This document shows, piece after piece, positions 14,481-19,755 of a DNA stretch of 19,755 bases. Numbering within the stretch: the first letter of the stretch is position 1; each line of letters begins with the position of its first letter. Under the pieces are notes generated by a model. The model did no database searches and was not told the DNA's origin. It was given only the letters and a program-made list of their open reading frames with translations. Source of the DNA: Pedobacter sp. (GTDB lineage: Bacteria > Bacteroidota > Bacteroidia > Sphingobacteriales > Sphingobacteriaceae); contig JASLGV010000060.1 of assembly GCA_030149995.1 (NCBI GenBank), positions 1 through 19,755 of the forward strand, written 5' to 3'. A program made the translations under genes and the position numbers.

Positions 14481-15488
14481 ATGTCTGTAAAGATAGTAAA
14501 TATTGATTTAGGAGCGTTCCCTTTATTACTTGCACCAATGTAAGATTTAAGCGATCCGCCATTTCGTTATGTATGCAAGCAAAACGGGGCGGATATGATG
14601 TATACCGAATTTATTTCTTCGGAAGGATTGATTCGGGATGCGGCAAAAAGCAGGCAGAAACTCGATATTTTCGAATACGAGCGTCCCATTGGTATACAAA
14701 TTTTTGGTGGCGACATCGATCATATGCGCGAGGCCTCGGAAATTGCCTCACAAGCCAACCCGGACCTGGTTGATATTAATTACGGCTGTCCGGTTAAAAA
14801 TGTGGTTTGCAAAGGCGCCGGCTCAAGCCTGTTGCAGGATATAGACAAAATGGTCAAAATGACAGAAGCAGTTGTTAAGGCCACACACCTGCCGGTTACG
14901 GTAAAAACCCGTCTTGGCTGGGATGATAACACCAAAAACGTATATGAGGTGGCCGAAAGGTTACAAGATGTGGGCATTCAGGCTCTTACCATTCATGGGC
15001 GTACGCGGGCGCAGCTGTATAAAGGCAGTGCCGACTGGACACTGATTCGCGAAATCAAAAGAAACCCACGTATTCAGATTCCGATATTTGGAAATGGTGA
15101 TGTAGACAGCCCTGAAAAAGCGGCCAACTGGCGCATGGAATATGAAGTAGATGGCATTATGATTGGTCGTGCGGCCATTGGTTATCCCTGGATTTTCAGA
15201 GAGATTAAGCATTTCTTTGCCACCGGCGAACATCTTGCAGGCCCAACAATAGAAGAACGGATTCAGGTTTGCCGTACCCACCTGGAAAAATCCATCGAAT
15301 GGAAAGGTCCTAAAACAGGTATTTTTGAAATGCGCCGGCATTATGCCAATTATTTCAAAGGGCTCCCTGATTTTAAACCTTACCGCATGCGATTGGTGGC
15401 CGAACCGGATATCAGCAACATTTACAGCACTTTAGAAGAAATATCCGAAAAATACATGCATTACGAACCCGGCATTTCAATGGCCTGA
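14481..15488 (+). pseudogene. dusB: tRNA-dihydrouridine synthase (DusB type) interrupted by an in-frame TAA
   Basis: Reading from the ATG at 14481 gives MSVKIVNIDLGAFPLLLAPM, then TAA at 14541-14543, then DLSDPPFRYVCKQNGAD and the rest in the same frame to 15488. Relatives have PMED at this point, so the stop is explained by one G-to-T change of GAA to TAA. Without it the product would be 335 residues, normal for DusB. All later motifs are intact: NYGCPVKNVVCKGAG with the catalytic cysteine, TVKTRLGW, TIHGRTR, PIFGNGDV and GIMIGRAAIGYPWIF. The enzyme reduces uridine to dihydrouridine in the tRNA D-loop with FMN and NADPH. Termination would separate the LLLAPM segment of the FMN site from the body. 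Causes to weigh are a real recent nonsense mutation, a read error, or translation restarting at 14595. Confidence 0.85.
14595..15488 (+). CDS. Surviving downstream frame of dusB (possible restart product)
   Basis: An open frame of 297 residues begins at ATG-ATG (MMYTEFISSEG), codon 39 of the original gene, 51 bases past the premature TAA. It keeps the catalytic cysteine, the phosphate-binding GRAAIG region and the C-terminal tRNA-binding helices, but lacks the first barrel strand with LLLAPM and DPPFR, which contact FMN in Dus enzymes. A protein starting here would therefore probably be inactive or unstable. No good Shine-Dalgarno precedes it (CGGGGCGGAT). A gene finder would likely report this as the CDS. 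Confidence 0.55.
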   Translation: MMYTEFISSEGLIRDAAKSRQKLDIFEYERPIGIQIFGGDIDHMREASEIASQANPDLVDINYGCPVKNVVCKGAGSSLLQDIDKMVKMTEAVVKATHLPVTVKTRLGWDDNTKNVYEVAERLQDVGIQALTIHGRTRAQLYKGSADWTLIREIKRNPRIQIPIFGNGDVDSPEKAANWRMEYEVDGIMIGRAAIGYPWIFREIKHFFATGEHLAGPTIEERIQVCRTHLEKSIEWKGPKTGIFEMRRHYANYFKGLPDFKPYRMRLVAEPDISNIYSTLEEISEKYMHYEPGISMA

Positions 15489-15522
15489 TTTTTGAAGTCG
15501 TTTTTAAAATTTGCAAAAAATC

Positions 15523-15909
15523 ATGGTTACAGCAATTACAGACGGGGTTAAAGTTTCTGTAGAAACAATTTATCAGCCAGAATATTCCAATCCGGCACAA
15601 GAGCATTTCATGTTTGCCTACCGGATCGAAATTTCCAATCTCACCGATCATGCTGTACAGCTGATGCGGAGAAAATGGACTATTTTCGATTCAAATAATA
15701 CCTTGAAAGAGGTAGAAGGAGAGGGCGTTGTGGGTCTGCAGCCAATTATTGAACCCGGCGAAAGCCACGTATACGTATCGGGCTGTAACTTAAAAACGGA
15801 TATTGGCAGTATGCGCGGAAAATACCAGATGCAGCGCTTAATTGATTTTGCCACTTTCCAGGTAGATATTCCTGAATTTTCGCTCGAAGCGCTTTACAGG
15901 CTTAACTAA
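15523..15909 (+). CDS. apaG: Co2+/Mg2+ efflux protein ApaG
   Basis: A 128-residue ApaG/DUF525 domain of immunoglobulin-like beta fold. Family landmarks are MVTAITDGVKVSVETIY at the start, RRKWTIFDSNN (about 49-59), GEGVVGLQP with the GxGxxG motif at 66-71, EPGESHVYVSGC (78-88) and MRGKYQM. Mutants in Salmonella and E. coli showed cobalt resistance and altered Ap4A phenotypes, but the biochemical role is unresolved. I used the ATG at 15523; a TTG four codons earlier is in frame but offers no family sequence. It follows dusB by 34 bases, and a near-consensus AAAATTTG at 15506-15513 may give it its own promoter, important if dusB is dead. A strong terminator follows. Confidence 0.93.
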   Translation: MVTAITDGVKVSVETIYQPEYSNPAQEHFMFAYRIEISNLTDHAVQLMRRKWTIFDSNNTLKEVEGEGVVGLQPIIEPGESHVYVSGCNLKTDIGSMRGKYQMQRLIDFATFQVDIPEFSLEALYRLN

Positions 15910-15954
15910 GTTGCCAGCGCGTTGGGAATAAAATAAGATCGAACCATAAAAATA

Positions 15955-15992
15955 AAGCGGCCAGGAAAATATCCTGAGCCGCTTCTGTTTTT
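15955..15992. terminator. Bidirectional terminator between apaG and the YugP-type peptidase gene
   Basis: AAGCGGC-CAGGA (15955-15966) pairs with TCCTG-a-GCCGCTT (15972-15984) with one bulged A and a 5-base loop. On the plus strand CTGTTTTT follows; on the minus strand the stem is followed by TATTTTTATGG. It serves both converging genes. Confidence 0.85.
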
Positions 15993-16007
15993 CATAGGTA
16001 AAAAACT

Positions 16008-16703
16008 TTAATCTCTTGCTCTTCCAAACAGCATGGAAGCATAATACAGTAAGTTTGCCAGGGCACCTACTGCTGCCACTACGTAAGTCATAGCCGCCCA
16101 CCAAAGGGCATCTTTAGCCTGTGTATTTTCTTCCTGCGTTTGCATAACGCCATTATTATTCTTTAACCAGGCAATTGCCCGGTTACTGGCATCGAACTCA
16201 ACAGGGAGCGTAATAATACTGAATAAGGTAATCAGTGTTAAACCCACCACACCAATGGCAAGTACAACCGGTGTTATGGAAAATACCAGCAGCATAACAC
16301 CAATCAGCAATACCCACTGCAGTAAATTTGAAGATATACTTACAACAGGCACCATGCTGCTCCTCAGGTTAAGCCATGTATATGATTTTGCGTGTTGAAC
16401 GGCATGCCCACATTCGTGCGCGGCAACTGCTGCCGCGGCAACACTACGTCCATAATAAACATCTGTACTTAAATTAACGGTTCTTTCTGTCGGATTGTAA
16501 TGATCGGTTAATTGTCCTTCTGTACTCATAACCTTTACATCATATATCCCATTGTCGTGAAGCATCCGTTCTGCTACTTCTTTTCCCGATAAACCAGAGC
16601 TTAACTGCATTTCGGCATATTTAGAAAACTTGTGTCTAAAACGCCACTGCACAAACATGCTGAATATCAATACCGGGACAATTAAAATTAAATAAACGCC
16701 CAT
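16008..16703 (-). CDS. Membrane-bound zinc metallopeptidase, YugP family
   Basis: A 231-residue protein of the neutral zinc metallopeptidase family (Zn_peptidase_2, B. subtilis YugP-like). An N-terminal membrane helix (about 2-18) leads to a soluble part containing NPTERTVNLSTDVYYGRSVAA and the zinc motif H96-E-C-G-H100 in AAHECGHAVQH. Two to three further helices follow (about 120-165 and near the C terminus). Family length is about 225-235, so it is complete. The substrate is unknown. The ATG at 16703 gives the expected start MGVYLILIVPVLIF. It seems to be a single gene; a weak TACATTGA 22-29 bases upstream might be its -7 box. Confidence 0.93.
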   Translation of the reverse strand: MGVYLILIVPVLIFSMFVQWRFRHKFSKYAEMQLSSGLSGKEVAERMLHDNGIYDVKVMSTEGQLTDHYNPTERTVNLSTDVYYGRSVAAAAVAAHECGHAVQHAKSYTWLNLRSSMVPVVSISSNLLQWVLLIGVMLLVFSITPVVLAIGVVGLTLITLFSIITLPVEFDASNRAIAWLKNNNGVMQTQEENTQAKDALWWAAMTYVVAAVGALANLLYYASMLFGRARD

Positions 16704-17136
16704 TTCTTTGTATGCTTTTCAATGTAGAGCTTAACAAAAAGCGTTCCTATATTGCTTTTTGCTTAAATTATAAGCCGAAAATAACCGCTAATTGAGCTTT
16801 AAATGGAAAATACAAAATGTTTTTTTACTTTCTACAGACCTTTTCAGCCCCTTTTTTAAGAAAAAACAGACCTTAATTTTTATTTGTATTTGCAGGATGC
16901 ATGATGGCTAAAAGGCTGTTTGTTAATTGTTAGACGTTTGCAAAATCTGATATGCATAAAGAGAAAGACTAAACCTCTGAAATAACTGCTGCCAGGTGCC
17001 TTTTTCTTTTTCCAGCTCTTCGTAACAGTTCCGTTTCAATTTGTAAAAAGAAAAAACGGCTTGTATGGGTGTAGCCAAAATTGAACATACCAGCACTGCG
17101 GTAAAAGAAACCATCTGTCCGTTCCTGTAAACCGAC
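16704..17136. other. Long gap between the YugP-type gene and purU
   Basis: These 433 bases hold no recognisable gene family. The part near 16704-16922 is AT-rich with runs of T and A, including ACAGACCTT twice (around 16834 and 16868) flanking a CCCCTTTTTT block, and no clean terminator for purU was seen. The rest contains a doubtful short reading frame on the minus strand, listed separately. Confidence 0.6.
16923..17114 (-). CDS. Doubtful small hypothetical protein with one membrane helix
   Basis: From the ATG at 17114 the frame encodes 63 residues: a hydrophobic N terminus (MVSFTAVLVCSILATPIQAV, a plausible membrane helix or signal anchor) and a basic, then acidic tail (KLKRNCYEELEKEKGTWQQL). 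It starts 22 bases after the purU stop on the same strand, so it could ride on that transcript. I do not recognise a family. A TTG at 17150 would lengthen it by 12 residues and overlap purU. The frame may be chance. Confidence 0.25.
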   Translation of the reverse strand: MVSFTAVLVCSILATPIQAVFSFYKLKRNCYEELEKEKGTWQQLFQRFSLSLYAYQILQTSNN

Positions 17137-17976
17137 CTACTTAAACACAATTGTTTTGTTTCCGCTTACAAAAACACGGTCTTCAAACAAGAGGTTTAAA
17201 GCTTCGAGCAATACCGCTTTTTCAATTTCTTTTCCCGCCCGGACCATTTCCTTCACGCCAAAATTATGATCCACCGGCGTAACATGCTGGGTAATGATCG
17301 GGCCTTCGTCTAATTGATCGGTTACAAAATGTGCCGTGGCCCCGATAATCTTTACCCCCCTTTCAAAAGCCTGCCGATAGGGATTTGCTCCAATAAACGC
17401 GGGTAGAAAGGAATGATGAATGTTTACTATTTTATCCGAATGTCTTTTTACAAAATCAGCCGAAAGTATGCGCATAAATTTAGCCAGTACCAGGTAATCG
17501 GCATCGAACTGCTCAATAACGGTATTTAATTCGTGTTCAAACTGCTCTTTGGTTTTATCCTGGTGATCTACATGGAAATAGGGTATTCCCATCTGAGCTG
17601 TAAAATCGCGCAGCCCATCGTAATTGCCGATTACACATTGAACCTGCGCCCCCAGGGTTTTAAAATAATTACGGATCAGAATTTCAGAAAGACAATGGTA
17701 TTCTTTGGTTACCAGTACCACTACCTGCTTTTCCTTTTTCAAGATTAGCTTTACCAGGGCGGTTTCCGGTAATGTATGCTGTAAGGCTGCTTTTAACTGT
17801 TCTTCATCCCCAACTGTTCCCGTACAGGCAATACGTGTAAAAAAAGATTTATTTGCTTCATCCACAAATTCGCGCATGCCTACTATGTTTAGCCCGGCAT
17901 GTGCCAGTACACGGGTTATATCGGTTACGAGGCCCACACGATCGGGGCAGGAAATCTGGATGGTCAGTTCGTTCAT
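17137..17976 (-). CDS. purU: Formyltetrahydrofolate deformylase
   Basis: A 279-residue cytoplasmic enzyme that hydrolyses 10-formyl-THF to formate and THF, balancing one-carbon pools and supplying formate for purine synthesis by PurT. The N-terminal ACT domain (about 1-80: ISCPDRVGLVTDITRVLAHAGLNI) is the presumed regulatory site. The formyltransferase-like domain has the catalytic N185-I-H187 in VNIHHSFLPAFIGANPY and D223 in DQLDEGPIIT, the triad shared with GAR transformylases. PurU rather than PurN is indicated by the ACT domain and by KFMRILS (166-172). Length matches the family (about 280). The ATG at 17976 starts directly at the ACT domain. No clear promoter box was found upstream. Confidence 0.96.
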   Translation of the reverse strand: MNELTIQISCPDRVGLVTDITRVLAHAGLNIVGMREFVDEANKSFFTRIACTGTVGDEEQLKAALQHTLPETALVKLILKKEKQVVVLVTKEYHCLSEILIRNYFKTLGAQVQCVIGNYDGLRDFTAQMGIPYFHVDHQDKTKEQFEHELNTVIEQFDADYLVLAKFMRILSADFVKRHSDKIVNIHHSFLPAFIGANPYRQAFERGVKIIGATAHFVTDQLDEGPIITQHVTPVDHNFGVKEMVRAGKEIEKAVLLEALNLLFEDRVFVSGNKTIVFK

Positions 17977-18199
17977 GCTTCTTTTTTATACCCCAATAAT
18001 AAATATTTTTAGCAACAGTATTACACTGCAAACCCAGAACCTGGTAAAAATGAGGCTTAAATACCCTATCTATTGAAAAAAGACCTGTTGCGGAAAACCC
18101 GGACTTCAAAACATTTGTAAAAGAAGCAGAAAGACATTCTAACGAATTATTTTGGTATTTCTGTTTAAATTACAGATTTTTACTAAAATTTTTATCATT

Positions 18200-19567
18200 A
18201 TGGAGCTCGTTGCAATTATATTGTTATTGGTTATTTTACTGGTATTTGTGGTTCTTTTTTTAAAAAGAACGCCTGCAAATCCGGGTATTTTGACTGCAGA
18301 TATCGAAAAAATAAAATCAGAAAATGAATCGCTTAAAATTGAACTTGCCCGGAGCCAGGAACGGATTTCGGGTCTTTCTACAGAAAAGGAACACCTGACA
18401 GGTTTGCTAAAAGAAGAACAGCAAAGACTGCTGGCAGAACTTCAGCTTACACGGGACCTGCACGCAGATGCAAACCGGGAACTTGAACGTACACGTTCTT
18501 TTTACCAGGCAGAAAAAGAAAAGCTAACCGCTCAGAAACAAGATCTGGAGCAGACGCAACAACGCTTTAATAAAGATTTCGAACTCATCGCCAATAAAAT
18601 TCTGGACGATAAATCCAGCCGTTTTGTGGAACAGAATAAAAGCAATCTTGACCTGATTTTAAATCCCTTAAAGGAAAATATAAAAGCGTTTGAAGAGAAG
18701 GTGGAAAAAGTATACAAAGCCGAGTCTGATGAGCGCAATACCTTAAAAGGTGTAATTTCCCTGTTGATGGATCAGAGTAAACAAATTCAGGAGGATGCGA
18801 ATAACCTGACAAAAGCTTTAAAAGGCGATAGCAAAAAGCAGGGTAACTGGGGCGAGGTTATCCTCGAAAAAGTTTTAGAACGCTCGGGCCTGGTACGGGA
18901 TCAGGAATACAGGATTCAGGCGAGCATGGTCTCTGCCGGGGGCAGTCGTTACCAACCCGATGTGGTGATTGATTTGCCCGACAATAAACATCTGGTAATT
19001 GATTCAAAGGTATCACTCGTGGCCTATGAGCGTTCGGTTTCGGCCGAAACGGAGGAAGAACGCGAAAGTTTCATCAAACAACATGTAGCCTCGCTTAAAA
19101 ACCACATTCAGGAGCTGGCAGCCAAAAATTACCAGGATCTTCATCAGATCAATTCGCCGGATTTTGTGCTGCTTTTTGTTCCGATTGAATCTTCTTTCAG
19201 CCTGGCTGTACAAAAAGATGCTGAAATCTTCAATTTTGCATGGGATAAACGGGTGGTTCTGGTAAGCCCTTCTACTTTACTGGCCACCTTACGGACCATT
19301 GCGAGCATGTGGAAACAGGAGCGGCAAAACCGAAATGTATTGGAAATTGCCCGCCTAAGTGGTACCATGTATGATAAATTTGTTGGCTTTATGGCCGATA
19401 TTGAAACCATTGGCAAACACATAAAGCAGGGGCAAGATGCCTACGATAAGGCTTTAAATAAATTATCGTCGGGCGCCGGGAATTTAACCAACACCGCCGA
19501 AAAAATTAAAAGACTCGGCGCAAAAACAACCAAACAAATAGATACGAAATATCTGGATGAGATTTAA
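18200..19567 (+). CDS. rmuC: DNA recombination protein RmuC
   Basis: A 455-residue protein. A single N-terminal membrane helix (about 3-21, VAIILLLVILLVFVVLF) is followed by a long coiled coil (about 32-140) and the RmuC domain: QGNWGEVILEKVLERSGL (214-231), YQPDVVIDLP with D254, HLVIDSKVSL with D268 and K270, FVPIESSF, VSPSTLLATLRTIASMWKQE and KLSSGAGNL. The D...D-x-K pattern places it in the PD-(D/E)XK nuclease clan. In E. coli RmuC limits recombination at inverted repeats; the exact substrate is uncertain. I used the ATG at 18200, which begins the membrane helix; a TTG at 18152 in frame adds 16 residues without support. It is followed by a strong terminator. Confidence 0.95.
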   Translation: MELVAIILLLVILLVFVVLFLKRTPANPGILTADIEKIKSENESLKIELARSQERISGLSTEKEHLTGLLKEEQQRLLAELQLTRDLHADANRELERTRSFYQAEKEKLTAQKQDLEQTQQRFNKDFELIANKILDDKSSRFVEQNKSNLDLILNPLKENIKAFEEKVEKVYKAESDERNTLKGVISLLMDQSKQIQEDANNLTKALKGDSKKQGNWGEVILEKVLERSGLVRDQEYRIQASMVSAGGSRYQPDVVIDLPDNKHLVIDSKVSLVAYERSVSAETEEERESFIKQHVASLKNHIQELAAKNYQDLHQINSPDFVLLFVPIESSFSLAVQKDAEIFNFAWDKRVVLVSPSTLLATLRTIASMWKQERQNRNVLEIARLSGTMYDKFVGFMADIETIGKHIKQGQDAYDKALNKLSSGAGNLTNTAEKIKRLGAKTTKQIDTKYLDEI

Positions 19568-19610
19568 TTTTTACTTATCCCGCCGTAAATAAAGGCGTTT
19601 ATACAAAGAA

Positions 19611-19637
19611 GGGGGCGAAGCCCCCCGATTTTTTTTT
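19611..19637 (+). terminator. Strong Rho-independent terminator of rmuC
   Basis: GGGGGC (19611-19616) and GCCCCC (19620-19625) form a stem with a GAA loop, followed by CGA and nine T residues (19629-19637). It lies 44 bases after the rmuC stop codon. Confidence 0.93.
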
Positions 19638-19654
19638 GAAAATTAGCAAAACGA

Positions 19655-19680
19655 TTTAGCGGCGCTAAAAAGGCCTTTTT
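19655..19680 (-). terminator. Adjacent small palindromes, possible minus-strand terminator
   Basis: TTTAGC-GGC-GCTAAA (19655-19669) runs into the palindrome AAAAAGGCCTTTTT (19667-19680). They lie between rmuC and the putative minus-strand gene entering from the right, where a terminator would be expected, but the pairing is short and AT-rich. Confidence 0.3.
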
Positions 19681-19710
19681 TTCTTACTTGAAAAGAAATT
19701 ACAGCGGCGG

Positions 19711-19755
19711 CTACCCTTTTTTGAAGGCATTCCAGCCCTGGGCTTTCAGCTCATG
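19711..19755 (-). CDS. Last 14 codons of a possible gene entering from the right edge
   Basis: On the minus strand the frame reads HELKAQGWNAFKKG followed by TAG at 19713-19711 and is open to the window edge. The location beyond the rmuC terminator, with small palindromes after it, fits the end of a convergent gene. The stretch is too short to name a family or to exclude chance. Confidence 0.3.
   Translation of the reverse strand, partial: HELKAQGWNAFKKG

Noticed and set aside
14541-14543. Stop codon reassignment or programmed read-through as explanation for the dusB TAA
   Set aside because: All other genes use TAA and TAG as normal stops, and no read-through context or structure was apparent; a point mutation or read error is simpler.
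16834-16900. ACAGACCTT repeated twice around a CCCCTTTTTT block in the purU/YugP-type gap
   Set aside because: Two short copies in AT-rich sequence are easily chance, and no operator or stem-loop follows from them.
1-19755. CRISPR array, prophage, transposon, toxin-antitoxin or defence island
   Set aside because: No regularly spaced repeats, transposase, integrase, tRNA, attachment site or cas gene was seen. The AAA/DUF4143 gene alone is not enough to claim a defence system.

Overview
The window looks like chromosomal DNA of a Bacteroidota bacterium, most likely the Sphingobacteriaceae (Pedobacter or a close relative). The evidence is the protein families and their wording (Mfd, DusB, ApaG, M14 peptidase and TM2/DUF2752 variants typical of that group), moderate GC, mostly weak Shine-Dalgarno signals, and several promoters of the Bacteroidota type (-7 box TAnnTTTG, sometimes with a TTG/TTTG about 16-22 bases upstream). 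No phage, IS element, CRISPR array, tRNA or rRNA was seen. Family calls come from reading motifs, not from database searches.

Layout. 1-1526 (minus): Nif3-like metal protein followed by a C4 zinc-ribbon coiled-coil protein that runs off the left edge; the two overlap in TAATG. 1782-2460 (minus): a DUF2752 and TM2 membrane-protein pair ending in a clear terminator. 2695-6033 (plus): mfd, the transcription-repair coupling factor, from a TTG start. A perfect 50-bp palindrome with a T-tract separates it from an AT-rich AAA/DUF4143 ATPase and a DUF3820 gene (6127-7479). 7534-8250 (minus): FrnE-like DsbA family thiol oxidoreductase. 8362-11046 (minus): large exported M14 zinc carboxypeptidase. 11297-12481 (plus): hotdog acyl-CoA thioesterase and a SAM methyltransferase. 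12483-14436 (minus): compact CPBP protease, DUF2007, cdsA cluster. 14481-15909 (plus): dusB, broken by an in-frame TAA at codon 21, then apaG. 16008-17976 (minus): YugP-type zinc metallopeptidase, a doubtful small ORF and purU. 18200-19567 (plus): rmuC with a strong terminator, then the last few codons of a possible minus-strand gene.

Most genes are housekeeping: DNA repair and recombination (mfd, rmuC), tRNA modification (dusB), one-carbon/purine metabolism (purU), phospholipid synthesis (cdsA) and envelope proteolysis (M14, CPBP, YugP). I found no convincing undescribed multi-gene system. The points most worth a second look are the nonsense codon in an otherwise intact dusB, the 50-bp perfect palindrome between mfd and the ATPase gene, three promoters whose -7 box lies only 4-5 bases before the start codon (predicting leaderless mRNAs), and a hairpin that could hide the Shine-Dalgarno of the methyltransferase gene.
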